Counted from the stretch's first letter, positions 1-7,876 are shown. The stretch: DNA of 64,000 nt from CAZPQK01 sp964588695 (GCA_964588695.1 CAZPQK010000003.1:186001-250000), one strand, 5' to 3'. The notes: generated by a model not told the origin, from the sequence alone. Numbers and translations are program-made.

Positions 1-384
1 TAGAACGTCATGCGGCGGGTTATGTAGCAACAAAACGTCAAGGTAGTCGGTCTGGAGACGATGCAAACTGTCGGCAAGGCTCGTTGTAAACGCCTCGACA
101 CGGAAGTCTTTTTCGCCAGTGGGAAGGTGCCCAAACTTACTCACTATCGTAACGTTATCACGTTTGCCAGACAGCGCTTCGCCCAACAACCGCTCGCTGT
201 GAGTGTCGGCATAGTGCGGAGCGGTGTCGAAAAGCGTGACGCCCATCTCGACGGCGGCGCTAACCAAACGATGTGCCGTGTCGTCTGACATCGGAGACCA
301 GTCACGCGCGTTTCCCAACTGCCACGCACCAAAGCCAATCTCCGACACGACGATTCCGGTGTTTCCCAGTGTTCGCGTGTTCAT
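1..384 (-). CDS. Aldo/keto reductase, N-terminal part (runs off the left edge)
   Basis: The reading frame is open from an ATG at 384 to base 1, giving the first 128 residues of a protein that in this family is about 300 long. It starts with the usual LGNTG...SEIGFGAWQLG strand. The AKR tetrad is visible: Asp53 and Tyr58 in LFDTAPHYAD, Lys83 in VSKFG and His121 in LLLHNP. These enzymes reduce carbonyls with NADPH in the cytoplasm; the substrate cannot be read from the sequence. It begins 12 bp after the stop of the YHS-thioredoxin gene and is the last visible member of that minus-strand operon. Seen: motifs and spacing. Inferred: a role in the same redox operon. Confidence 0.9.
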   Translation of the reverse strand, partial: MNTRTLGNTGIVVSEIGFGAWQLGNARDWSPMSDDTAHRLVSAAVEMGVTLFDTAPHYADTHSERLLGEALSGKRDNVTIVSKFGHLPTGEKDFRVEAFTTSLADSLHRLQTDYLDVLLLHNPPHDVL

Positions 385-396
385 CGCGATACTCTA

Positions 397-1050
397 CTAC
401 TGCTTTACCGCCAGCAGGCCTTCAATTTTTTCCCTGACGTGGTTAATCTCGATCTTGCCACGCCACTCGCCCACAATCTCGCCTTTCTGATCGATCAGAT
501 ACATCGCTGGTATGGCAGCAACGCCGTAGGCGTACCATGCAGGTTCGTCGCCGGAGTCTATGGCCATCGGGTAGGTAAAAGGTTTCTTCTTAAGAAATTT
601 CTCCACTTGTTCGGGTTTTTCGTCGATCGACAGGCCCAAAACCGTCAATCCCTTGTCGCCGAACTCCTGCTGCAACGCTTCGAGTTCCGGCATTGCTTGG
701 ACGCACGGAGCGCACCAGGTTGCCCAGAAGTCGACCAACGTAACCGCGCCTGGCTTCCCCAGAACCACCTCGTCGTGGTTACGCGTGATAATCACGAACT
801 GCGGCGCCGGGCGCGGAACAGCCCGCACCGCGTAACCAGCGGGGAAACCATCAAACGCTTCGGCGCATTGTTGCGAACAAAAGTGGTAGTCCTTGCCCTC
901 GTAGGTACGCGAGGCCACTACATTCTCGGCGCCGTGGTCGGCGCCACGAACTTCGCAGGCCCGGCAGATGGCTTTCTCGGGAGGCTGTCCGGCGTGGGTT
1001 AGCGGCGCGGCGAGTACCACCATTACGGCAGTTAATAGGGTTACTTTCAT
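397..1050 (-). CDS. Exported YHS-domain/TlpA-like thioredoxin
   Basis: A 217-residue protein with a signal peptide (about residues 1-20). A small YHS metal-binding domain follows, with a CRAC motif at 29-32 and Cys58/Cys62 in a YHFCSQQC segment. A TlpA/ResA-type thioredoxin domain carries the active site WCAPC (Cys113, Cys116) and a cis-proline near 181. It should act outside the inner membrane as a thiol-disulfide reductant, with the YHS part binding a soft metal. The ATG at 1050 has AGGAG 9 nt upstream; a TTG two codons earlier lies too close to it. It sits 18 bp after the double-TGA outer membrane protein gene and is a natural redox partner for it. The metal and the partner are inference. 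Confidence 0.9.
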   Translation of the reverse strand: MKVTLLTAVMVVLAAPLTHAGQPPEKAICRACEVRGADHGAENVVASRTYEGKDYHFCSQQCAEAFDGFPAGYAVRAVPRPAPQFVIITRNHDEVVLGKPGAVTLVDFWATWCAPCVQAMPELEALQQEFGDKGLTVLGLSIDEKPEQVEKFLKKKPFTYPMAIDSGDEPAWYAYGVAAIPAMYLIDQKGEIVGEWRGKIEINHVREKIEGLLAVKQ

Positions 1051-1068
1051 TTTCAATATCTCCTGTTG

Positions 1069-1752
1069 CTAGAAACTATACGAAACTGACACCCCTGGGC
1101 GTTCCAACCACACCCACAAAAAAGACACCGTTGCGCGCGCTGCGGCGAAATGCGCCAAGAGATGAGTGCGGTTGCCGTCATACATAGGTTGAACTGCGAA
1201 GCCACGCGACAGGTCGACAGTTGCGCCGAACGGCACGTTAAACGCTTCGTCCCACTCGGAGTAGTTGAGACTAACGTACATGGAGACCGGCAACCGCGGC
1301 GCATGTTTGGCGGCGGTCAGATAGTACGACTGTTCGCCCGCGGGCGACCCGATTCGATCGGAACTTGTGCCAAAGAACAACGCCGGTCGTCGGTGACTTT
1401 CCGTGGTCAGAAACCAGGTAACCAACGGACCGATCTCATCGGCGGCCGCGTTAACTTCGACTCCGAGTTGTAGCGAAGGCAACACGCGCACATTCGCAGT
1501 GCCGCGATAACGTGCCCGATCGACATTTGTATCGACGTAGCGCAGAGAGACGACCCACCGCGAGTTCAATCCTGCGCCCCCAACTGGGGCGCCTTCTCCC
1601 GGTCAGCCAACTCATGTTGGCGCTTGCGCCATCGGCTTAGGCGGTTTTGGCTTCACCGCTTTGGTTGAGTCCGACGCGGCTTCGCTAAAACCAGCCGCGG
1701 GTGCAACCACGATCAGCGAAAGCGCCAGAGTCATTAGGACAATGCGTTTCAT
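1069..1752 (-). CDS. Putative outer membrane beta-barrel selenoprotein with a UxxU motif (two in-frame TGA codons)
   Basis: Read through two TGAs (1612-1614 and 1603-1605), this is one 227-residue frame. It has a signal peptide (residues 1-20), a Pro/Lys-rich linker, then U47-V-G-U50, a glycine-rich turn, and about 165 residues of alternating aromatic/polar strands ending in VSYSF, as in outer membrane barrels. The ATG at 1752 has an AGAGGA ribosome site. The piece downstream of the TGAs has no good start of its own. Both stops are TGA, no frameshift is needed, and a perfect 7-bp hairpin lies 10 nt after the second TGA. From memory, some exported barrel proteins carry CxxC just after the signal peptide, so UxxU would be a Sec version. 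The alternative is a pseudogene with two nonsense changes. Neighbours are a Cys-rich exported protein and a YHS-thioredoxin. Confidence 0.6.
1574..1592 (-). promoter_or_regulatory. Bacterial SECIS-like hairpin for the UxxU protein
   Basis: On the minus strand GCGCCCC pairs perfectly with GGGGCGC around a 5-nt loop AGTTG. The loop starts 17 nt after the second TGA and 26 nt after the first. Known bacterial SECIS elements sit about 16-37 nt behind UGA and have G among the first two loop bases; both hold here. Function is inferred from position and shape only. Confidence 0.55.
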
Positions 1753-1824
1753 TTGTTCCTCTGTTTGATTGGGCGTTTGCGCGTCGAACACATCGCGACG
1801 CGCCAATCTAGCAGGTCGCCAGAA

Positions 1825-2247
1825 TCAACAGAGGTATTGGCAGTGTCGCAAGTAAGATGGGGGTTGGTCCGGAGGGTGAAGCCAGGCGAGGATTCTCAGG
1901 CAGCACGGGGCGAGTGAAGGTTTGCAGTCCGCGACGAGCGCTGTGTGCAGTGCGGGGGCCGGGACCACTTTCTCCGATGTCGCGGTGGTGCGGAATGTGG
2001 ACTCGCTGGGGTCGACCGTCTCGCAGCACGTCGATGTGGGAGACAGGGTTTGCGGCTCGTCGCTCGCGGCGCAGCAATTACTGGCTTCTGCGGATCGTGC
2101 CCGCTGGTCTTGCGCGCATGGGGTCAGCAGCAGGTTGCCTGATTCGCCGCACAGATACATCGCGCTCGCAAGCGACGGGACCAGCAGCCCTATGGCGAGC
2201 CCCAGCGCGATCCATCGGCGGGCGTTATGCGAGAGGAGTGGCAGCAT
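1825..2247 (-). CDS. Exported cysteine-rich protein, function unknown
   Basis: A 140-residue protein with an N-terminal membrane segment or signal peptide (about residues 10-29). The mature part holds eleven cysteines, three of them as CC pairs, and is rich in Ser/Thr/Pro. I do not recognise the family. It is the first gene of the minus-strand operon leading to the UxxU barrel protein 72 bp downstream, so binding of a metal or thiol exchange outside the cell membrane is a fair guess. The ATG at 2247 has no Shine-Dalgarno site; a TATAAA lies 4-5 nt upstream, so the mRNA may be leaderless. The gene ends in TGA after a Cys codon, and the frame continues open to the next gene. Confidence 0.65.
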   Translation of the reverse strand: MLPLLSHNARRWIALGLAIGLLVPSLASAMYLCGESGNLLLTPCAQDQRARSAEASNCCAASDEPQTLSPTSTCCETVDPSESTFRTTATSEKVVPAPALHTALVADCKPSLAPCCLRILAWLHPPDQPPSYLRHCQYLC

Positions 2248-2600
2248 GTTATTTATACGTGTACAAGCAAGGCATGTTCCGATCGGAATCGGGCCCTAGA
2301 GCCCGCCAGAGCTGCCCTGGAGGGCAGTTCGAGGCACAAAATCCGCCCCTACATGCAGGAAAATAGCAGAATTGGCCGTTTGCGCGCGAATATCTTTTGA
2401 CGTTGGGGGCGGATGTGTTATCTTGCGGCGACTCGAGAATCGACCTGCCACGTTCGTCTCCGCACCTTCCACTCCTGCTGTTTCGACGGATCAGATTTCA
2501 TTCAGCGAGCCTTGTTGGGTGGGCCTAAGCCTCACCAGTTGATATGCCCGCGGTGGGCAAACCGCCGCAACCACACCGGAGTGGAAAAAGGAGCAATCCT
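2248..2600. other. Intergenic region with the RRM-gene promoter and long leader
   Basis: No convincing gene in these 353 bases. They separate the divergent Cys-rich and RRM genes. A perfect 7-bp hairpin (CTGCCCT / AGGGCAG, 2312-2327) lies between the two promoters without a T-run. The stretch from about 2431 to 2600 is the leader of the RRM mRNA. Confidence 0.6.
2397..2424 (+). promoter_or_regulatory. Sigma-70-type promoter of the RRM gene
   Basis: TTGACG at 2397-2402, a 16-bp spacer and TATCTT at 2419-2424, with TG one base before the -10 (extended -10). Transcription would start near 2431, giving a leader of about 170 nt, which is long compared with other genes here and resembles cold-shock mRNA leaders. 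Confidence 0.65.
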
Positions 2601-2879
2601 ATGACCAAGAAACTTTACGTCGGCAACCTGCCGTTCTCGGCCACGACCGAAGAAATCCGCGACGCGTTTTCCGCATTTGGCGATGTGAACGACGTTTCGT
2701 TGATCACCGACCGCGAAACCGGTCGTCCCCGTGGCTTTGGCTTTGTCGAAATGGACGCCGAAGGCGCCATGAAGGCAATCGAGGGTCTCAACGACAAGGA
2801 CTTTGGTGGCCGCAACATGACGGTTAACGAAGCCCGCGAGCGTAACTCGGGTGGCGGTGGCGGTCGCGGCCGTCGGTAG
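2601..2879 (+). CDS. Small RRM-type RNA-binding protein with Gly/Arg tail
   Basis: A 92-residue single RNA recognition motif protein. RNP2 is seen as KLYVGNLP (residues 4-11) and RNP1 as RGFGFVEM (44-51). Residues 82-92 form a short Gly/Arg tail. Such proteins are common in cyanobacteria and many Gram-negative phyla, bind single-stranded RNA in the cytoplasm and are often cold-induced. The ATG at 2601 is preceded by AAAGGAG; an upstream in-frame ATG at 2544 has no such site and would add unrelated residues. The gene stands alone, with its own promoter, long leader and a strong terminator. Identity is sure; the cold-response role is inference from the family and the leader. Confidence 0.95.
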   Translation: MTKKLYVGNLPFSATTEEIRDAFSAFGDVNDVSLITDRETGRPRGFGFVEMDAEGAMKAIEGLNDKDFGGRNMTVNEARERNSGGGGGRGRR

Positions 2880-2904
2880 TTTTGCCCGCATAGTTTCCCA
2901 AGAA

Positions 2905-2933
2905 AGGGGCCGCAAGAGCGGCTCCTTTTTTTT
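2905..2933 (+). terminator. Intrinsic terminator after the RRM gene
   Basis: A 9-bp stem (AGGGGCCGC / GCGGCTCCT, one GT pair), AAGA loop, then eight T residues. Confidence 0.9.
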
Positions 2934-2935
2934 GC

Positions 2936-2941
2936 TATACT
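2936..2941 (+). promoter_or_regulatory. -10 box for a leaderless mRNA (TATACT)
   Basis: TATACT ends 6 bp before the GTG start at 2948, so the transcript should begin at the start codon; there is no Shine-Dalgarno sequence. Confidence 0.55.
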
Positions 2942-2947
2942 CCGCGC

Positions 2948-3694
2948 GTGAATCGAGATCTAAAGCGCATTGCTATGGGAACGGCGGCCGTTTTGTTTTG
3001 GGCAGGAATCGCTGTATCCACCGTGCCCGACAGCGTCGTGACGTTCGGCACCATGCACGAGGCTCTGGGACAGGGGAAGACGCAAGCCAGAGTGAAGCTT
3101 GCCGAACTACTCGCCCGCGAGAGTTTTTACGCGATTGGCGCGGTCGCTGGCCTGGGCGGTGAAATCACGATCGTGGACTCCAAAGCCTGGGTGACCGGTG
3201 TAGACGGCGAAGGTCGACCGATTGCGTTAAGCGATACGGTGTCGGCAACGATGCTGGTGGGTCAGTCGGTGCCCAAGTGGATACAAACCTCAGTTAACAA
3301 CGAAACTCGCGCAAGTCAGGTTGATACCTTGCTGGCCGATCTGGCTGCAGGTTTCCAGGGGACCGGCGATGATCCGTTCATGTTTCAGATCGACGGCGAG
3401 TTGACGGATGTTCGGCTGCACGTGATCAATGGCGCCTGTCCGGTACACGCGCATCGGCACGGACTCGAGTTGCGTAGCGATCAGCGGCCGTTCGTTTACG
3501 AAGCTTCTACGCTTGCAGGCACCGTGGTCGGCGTGTTCGCGCGCGACGCGGCCGGGCGGATGACTCATCCGCAGACCCTTGTTCATGCGCATGTCATTTT
3601 TGAACCCGCTGACGGTGGCGAGCCGCTAACCGGCCATCTGGAGCGGTTCGGCGTCTCCGCGGGAGCCGTTGTCCGGATCCCGGCAACCCGCTGA
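2948..3694 (+). CDS. Acetolactate-decarboxylase-family protein with N-terminal hydrophobic segment
   Basis: A 248-residue protein. Residues 9-24 are hydrophobic (signal peptide or anchor). The rest follows the alpha-acetolactate decarboxylase fold: a FGTMHEAL...QARVKL start, a FYAIGAVAGL-GEITIVD strand pair, and a C-terminal HAH (His213, His215) followed by GH (His230). These correspond to the three zinc-binding histidines of the family. Known members are cytoplasmic and make acetoin from acetolactate. An exported version is unusual, and a second His-rich stretch near residues 167-171 is extra. The start is the GTG 6 bp behind a TATACT box. No acetolactate synthase is nearby, so butanediol metabolism is not supported; another beta-keto acid substrate is possible. 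Confidence 0.75.
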   Translation: MNRDLKRIAMGTAAVLFWAGIAVSTVPDSVVTFGTMHEALGQGKTQARVKLAELLARESFYAIGAVAGLGGEITIVDSKAWVTGVDGEGRPIALSDTVSATMLVGQSVPKWIQTSVNNETRASQVDTLLADLAAGFQGTGDDPFMFQIDGELTDVRLHVINGACPVHAHRHGLELRSDQRPFVYEASTLAGTVVGVFARDAAGRMTHPQTLVHAHVIFEPADGGEPLTGHLERFGVSAGAVVRIPATR

Positions 3695-3731
3695 CTCGTT
3701 ATTATATCTTGTATAAAGTGCGATTTTGTGG

Positions 3732-3769
3732 TGTTATAGTATTGAGCACTCGGGCAGGCTTACCTGCCC
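3732..3769 (+). promoter_or_regulatory. katG extended -10 promoter and leader hairpin
   Basis: TGTTATAGT (3732-3740) is an extended -10 without a clear -35. A perfect 7-bp hairpin GGGCAGG / CCTGCCC follows at 3752-3769, inside the expected leader. A redox regulator site is plausible but not identified. Confidence 0.5.
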
Positions 3770-3870
3770 CCGCAGCGATTCTCACATATATATTGTTGTT
3801 CACCGGACACGCCTGACGCTGCGTGGCCGTCTGCTTTCTATGCCGGACCTATGATCAAGAGGAGCGAGGA

Positions 3871-6051
3871 ATGAGCGAAGGAAAATGTCCTGTCATGCAC
3901 CGCCACACGGCGGCGGGCGCGCTGTCGAACGATGATTGGTGGCCCAACCAACTAAACCTGAAAATTCTTCATCAGCACTCACCAGCGTCTAACCCGATGG
4001 GCGAAGAGTTTGATTACGCCGCGGAGTTCAAGAAGCTCGATCTGGCTGCGGTTAAGAAGGACCTCTTCGCGCTGATGACCGATTCGCAATCATGGTGGCC
4101 GGCGGACTACGGCCACTACGGTCCGTTCTTTATTCGCATGGCCTGGCACAGCGCCGGCACCTATCGAGTTGGCGACGGGCGCGGCGGCGCTTCTTCGGGA
4201 ACCCTTCGTTTTGCACCGCTCAACAGTTGGCCGGACAACGCCAACCTGGACAAAGCACGTCGTTTGTTGTGGCCGATCAAACAGAAGTACGGCAAGGCGC
4301 TTTCGTGGGCCGACTTGATGATTCTAACCGGCAATTGCGCGTTGGAATCGATGGGACTTAAGACCTTTGGTTTCGCGGGCGGGCGCGAGGACCTGTGGGA
4401 ACCCGAAGGCGACACGTACTGGGGACCCGAAACCGAATGGTTGGGAGACGAGCGCTACACCGGGGATCGTCAATTGGACGACCCGCTGGGCGCCGTGCAA
4501 ATGGGACTGATCTACGTGAACCCGGAAGGACCCAATGGCAACCCCGACCCGGTCGCGTCGGGACGGGATATTCGCGAGACCTTCGCGCGGATGGCGATGA
4601 ACGACCACGAAACGGTTGCGTTGGTCGCCGGAGGGCACACGTTCGGCAAGTGTCACGGCGCCGCGGATGTTGGTGCGCATGTGGGTCGCGAGCCGGAAGC
4701 GGCCGCGATTGCAGAAATGGGTCTTGGCTGGACAAACACTCATGGCAGCGGAAATGCTGGCGACACCATCACCAGTGGTATCGAAGGTGCTTGGACGACA
4801 GAACCGGCAAAGTGGGACAACAACTACTTCGAAAACCTGTTTGGTTATGAGTGGGAACTAACCAAGAGTCCGGCCGGCGCTAATCAGTGGACCGCGAAAG
4901 GTGGAGAGGGAACCGTTCCTGACGCGCACGATTCGTCCAAAAAACACGCGCCCATGATGACCACCGCAGACATGGCGATGCGGTTCGATCCTATTTATGA
5001 ACCGATCTCGCGCCACTTCCACGAAAACCCGGACGAGTTTGCCGACGCCTTTGCGCGCGCCTGGTACAAACTTACTCATCGCGACATGGGTCCAGTCTCG
5101 CGTTATCTGGGACCGGAAGTCCCGCAGGAAGAACTCCTGTGGCAGGATCCGGTCCCGGCGGTTGACCATGAACTGGTTAACGACAACGATGTCGCGGCGC
5201 TTAAGAAGATGATCCAACAGTCTGACTTGTCGGTGCCCCAGTTGGTTTCGGTGGCATGGGCGTCGGCCGCGACCTATCGCGACAGCGATAAACGTGGTGG
5301 CGCTAACGGCGCGCGTATTCGGTTAGCCCCGATGAAGGATTGGGAAGCCAACCAGCCCGCGCAGCTAAGTGATACGCTTGGCACGTTGCAAAAGATTCAG
5401 GACCAGTTCAACGGTTCGCAATCGGGGGGCAAGCGCGTTTCGATGGCCGACCTTATCGTTGTTGCCGGGTGCGTTGGCGTCGAGACCGCGGCGCGCGATG
5501 CTGGTCACGACGTAACGGTGCCGTTTACACCGGGTCGTACCGATGCGACGCAGGAGCAAACCGATGTGGAATCGATCGCGTTCCTGGAACCCAGAGCCGA
5601 TGGTTTCCGCAACTTCGTCAAGAGCGGCGTCAAGACGCCGGCCGAAGAGCTGTTGTTGGACAAAGCAAGCTTGCTGGCCGTAAGCGCGCCCGAAATGACC
5701 GTGCTGGTTGGCGGCATGCGCGCGATGAATGCGAACGTCGGCCAATCGCAGTTGGGCGTTCTTACCGACACGCCGGGAGCGCTCACCAACGACTTCTTCG
5801 TGAACCTGTTGGACATGGGCGTCGAGTGGAAACCGACGTCGCCCTCGGAAGAGATGTTCGAAGGCCGCGACCGTGCAACGGGGAACGTCAAGTGGACGGC
5901 GAGCCGTGCCGATCTGGTTTTCGGCTCGAATTCGCAACTGCGCGCGATTGCCGAAGTCTACGGATGTGACGATGCCAAGGCGAAGTTCGTAAAAGACTTC
6001 GTGGCAGCGTGGAACAAAGTGATGAACGCCGATCGCTTTGACATCTCGTAG
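3871..6051 (+). CDS. katG: Catalase-peroxidase KatG
   Basis: A 726-residue cytoplasmic haem enzyme that removes hydrogen peroxide and has peroxidase activity. Full length for the family. The distal pocket is in RMAWHSAGTYR (Arg89, Trp92, His93) and the proximal haem ligand is His256 in AGGHTFGKCHG. Tyr215 and Met241 complete the Trp-Tyr-Met crosslink needed for catalase activity. The C-terminal half is the usual degenerate copy of the domain. The ATG at 3871 has GAGGAGCGAGGA upstream; an in-frame ATG at 3823 lacks a site. It is a single-gene unit closed by a terminator, in a region rich in other antioxidant genes. Identification is certain. Confidence 0.98.
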   Translation: MSEGKCPVMHRHTAAGALSNDDWWPNQLNLKILHQHSPASNPMGEEFDYAAEFKKLDLAAVKKDLFALMTDSQSWWPADYGHYGPFFIRMAWHSAGTYRVGDGRGGASSGTLRFAPLNSWPDNANLDKARRLLWPIKQKYGKALSWADLMILTGNCALESMGLKTFGFAGGREDLWEPEGDTYWGPETEWLGDERYTGDRQLDDPLGAVQMGLIYVNPEGPNGNPDPVASGRDIRETFARMAMNDHETVALVAGGHTFGKCHGAADVGAHVGREPEAAAIAEMGLGWTNTHGSGNAGDTITSGIEGAWTTEPAKWDNNYFENLFGYEWELTKSPAGANQWTAKGGEGTVPDAHDSSKKHAPMMTTADMAMRFDPIYEPISRHFHENPDEFADAFARAWYKLTHRDMGPVSRYLGPEVPQEELLWQDPVPAVDHELVNDNDVAALKKMIQQSDLSVPQLVSVAWASAATYRDSDKRGGANGARIRLAPMKDWEANQPAQLSDTLGTLQKIQDQFNGSQSGGKRVSMADLIVVAGCVGVETAARDAGHDVTVPFTPGRTDATQEQTDVESIAFLEPRADGFRNFVKSGVKTPAEELLLDKASLLAVSAPEMTVLVGGMRAMNANVGQSQLGVLTDTPGALTNDFFVNLLDMGVEWKPTSPSEEMFEGRDRATGNVKWTASRADLVFGSNSQLRAIAEVYGCDDAKAKFVKDFVAAWNKVMNADRFDIS

Positions 6052-6072
6052 TCATTCTTGAACGCGATAATC

Positions 6073-6110
6073 AAAAAAGGCTCGGGCGTTACCGCTCGAG
6101 CCTTTTATTT
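6073..6110 (+). terminator. Intrinsic terminator after katG
   Basis: GGCTCGGGCG pairs with CGCTCGAGCC around TTAC, flanked by A-rich and T-rich runs (TTTTATTT). Confidence 0.9.
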
Positions 6111-6159
6111 TGCCGGGTGATTGGCTATGTTTTGTTGGTCACCGAGCAGGGAGATCATC

Positions 6160-7038
6160 ATGAACCGACGCGATGTCATTAAAGCCCTTCTACTGAGTCC
6201 GATTGCAATGAAGAGTCTGACCGATCTTGAGGCCTACGCCGATACCCTGGCAAAATCCGAGCGAATGCCCGCGCTCTTTCTGGGGCACGGAAGCCCAATG
6301 AACGCGATCGAAGAAAACGAATTCGTGCGCGGCTTTCGCAAAGCAGCGCAATCTATCCCCGCGCCGAAAGCGATTCTATGCGTTTCCGCACATTGGTTTA
6401 CCCGGGGAACCAGAGTCACTGCGATGAAAATGCCGCGGACCATTCACGATTTTGGTGGATTTCCGCGAGAGCTTTATGAGGTTCAGTATCCGGCTCCGGG
6501 CAGTCCGGAGCTAGCTAGTGAGGCGGCTGCGCTGCTGCACCCGACGCAAGTCGCGATGGATGACCAATGGGGGTTGGATCACGGGGCGTGGTCGGTAATT
6601 AAGCATCTTTTTCCCGACGCGGATGTTCCGGTTGTACAACTCAGTATCGATCGCACGCAGGGCCCGGAACATCACTACCAGCTTGGTAAGCAAATCGACG
6701 CACTTCGTGACCGAGGAATTCTCGTTGTGGGAAGTGGAAACATCGTGCACAACCTCGGGCTGGTTGATTTTGCCGGGATAAATCGGGACAATCATGGCTT
6801 CGACTGGGCGTTCGAAGCGCGTGACCTTTTTAACACTAGTATTCTTAGTGGTGACTACTCGACGCTCCTGCGTTATCACGAGCAGGGAAAGGCCGTCCGG
6901 TTATCGATTCCGACGCCCGACCACTTCCTTCCCCTGCTTTACGTGCTTGGAATGAAACGCAAAGACGAACAGGTTCGGCTGTTCAACGACAAGCTTGTCG
7001 GTGGAAGCATAAGCATGACTTCCGTGCAGATCGCTTAA
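6160..7038 (+). CDS. LigB-superfamily extradiol dioxygenase (YgiD/DODA type)
   Basis: A 292-residue protein of the class III extradiol dioxygenase superfamily, close to bacterial YgiD and plant DOPA 4,5-dioxygenase. Typical motifs are LFLGHGSPMNAI (His43), a strand ending SAHWF (His78), DFGGFP and GLDHGAWS, which supply the metal ligands and the catalytic histidine. Family members open aromatic diols; the bacterial substrate is usually unknown. The ATG at 6160 has GGGAG upstream and adds about 30 residues before the domain, including a basic N-terminus and a hydrophobic stretch (about 8-20). Its stop overlaps the stop of the convergent SRPBCC gene by 4 bp. Confidence 0.92.
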   Translation: MNRRDVIKALLLSPIAMKSLTDLEAYADTLAKSERMPALFLGHGSPMNAIEENEFVRGFRKAAQSIPAPKAILCVSAHWFTRGTRVTAMKMPRTIHDFGGFPRELYEVQYPAPGSPELASEAAALLHPTQVAMDDQWGLDHGAWSVIKHLFPDADVPVVQLSIDRTQGPEHHYQLGKQIDALRDRGILVVGSGNIVHNLGLVDFAGINRDNHGFDWAFEARDLFNTSILSGDYSTLLRYHEQGKAVRLSIPTPDHFLPLLYVLGMKRKDEQVRLFNDKLVGGSISMTSVQIA

Positions 7039-7505
7039 ACAGTTTTTCGATTGTCCAGTCGAGCGTAGCTCATTTCCATTCCTTCGGCCATGCCCGTGTT
7101 GATTGCATCTTCGCGCGCTTGCTTGGAGGTGTAGGTGACGAGTAGATGCATCATGGTGCCGTCGCCGTCGGCGTGAAAAGTTGTTTCGACTTCGGACGGC
7201 GTCGCGTTGGGAAACTGGAATGTCTCTTCGTGTACGCTTCGGCGCGGTGCATCGATCTCCTTAACCACGCCCTTAAGCGCGAACCGCTCGCCGCTGGAAT
7301 TTTCCCATTCCATATGAATCTCGGCGCCAACCTCATCCGCAATTTTGCAAAGCGGCATGGTCCAACCGTCGGGACCGGTTAACCACTGCACAAGAATCTC
7401 CGGCTTCCAGTGCGCGTCCCAAACTTCCTGGGGAGATGCGTCGAATCGCCGCGTAAACTTAATCTGGGTATCGCCAACGAGCTCGACGGTTAACGGCTTG
7501 TTCAC
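7035..7505 (-). CDS. AHSA1/SRPBCC-domain protein
   Basis: A 156-residue protein of the activator-of-Hsp90 (AHSA1)-like SRPBCC family. It has the FDASPQEVWDAHW start, a WLTGPDGW segment and a long C-terminal helix. Proteins of this type bind hydrophobic ligands and are very often encoded directly behind an ArsR regulator, as here. The ATG start overlaps the regulator stop by 4 bp, so translation is probably coupled. Ligand unknown. Its stop shares a TTAA with the convergent dioxygenase stop. Confidence 0.9.
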   Translation of the reverse strand: MNKPLTVELVGDTQIKFTRRFDASPQEVWDAHWKPEILVQWLTGPDGWTMPLCKIADEVGAEIHMEWENSSGERFALKGVVKEIDAPRRSVHEETFQFPNATPSEVETTFHADGDGTMMHLLVTYTSKQAREDAINTGMAEGMEMSYARLDNRKTV

Positions 7506-7828
7506 TTTCTCTTTCCTTTGCGTTTGGCCAGAACCTTATCCAGCCGGTCGTAGTTATCACTCATCGCTTGACGAAATCTCTCCAGCCAGGCGTCGACGTC
7601 GTCAAGCGCGCGGGGTTCGATCTGAAACACGCGTCGCTGCGCGTCGACCCTCCGGGAAATCAGGCCCGCCTGCTCTAACACTTTCAGATGTCGCGAGATC
7701 GCAGGAGCGGAGATCGGCAGTGGCTCGCCCAACTCGCCTGCCGTAGCCTCTCCGCGTCGCAGGCGCTCCAGGATGGCTAGCCGCGAGGGGTCGCCGAGGG
7801 CTGAGAAGGTCGATGCCAGGTGGCTCAT
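7502..7828 (-). CDS. ArsR-family winged-helix repressor
   Basis: A 108-residue ArsR/SmtB regulator. Residues 5-80 form the winged helix, with LGDPSRLAILERL and the recognition helix SAPAISRHLKVLEQAGL. No CxC metal motif is present, so it belongs to the non-metal group usually paired with AHSA1 proteins. The ATG at 7828 has AAGGAG 7 nt upstream; longer in-frame starts run into the promoter. It most likely represses its own two-gene operon through the AT-rich site just upstream. Confidence 0.93.
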   Translation of the reverse strand: MSHLASTFSALGDPSRLAILERLRRGEATAGELGEPLPISAPAISRHLKVLEQAGLISRRVDAQRRVFQIEPRALDDVDAWLERFRQAMSDNYDRLDKVLAKRKGKRK

Positions 7829-7843
7829 GTAGCACTCCTTGTA

Positions 7844-7876
7844 GTTAACACATATATTAATTAACAAGTATGTCAA
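7844..7876 (-). promoter_or_regulatory. arsR promoter and probable self-repression site
   Basis: On the minus strand TTGACA (7871-7876) precedes a very AT-rich stretch with several possible -10 boxes. GTTAA and TTAAC form an inverted repeat (7844-7848 and 7861-7865) across the likely start site, as expected for an ArsR operator. Confidence 0.5.

Noticed and set aside
1801..1827. A third possible Sec codon: TGA after the last Cys of the Cys-rich gene, with an 8-bp hairpin (GCGCGTCG / CGACGCGC) about 21 nt downstream and an open frame behind it
   Set aside because: Read-through would run straight into the next gene, which has its own ribosome site and signal peptide. No domain continues across the TGA, so a normal stop is more likely.
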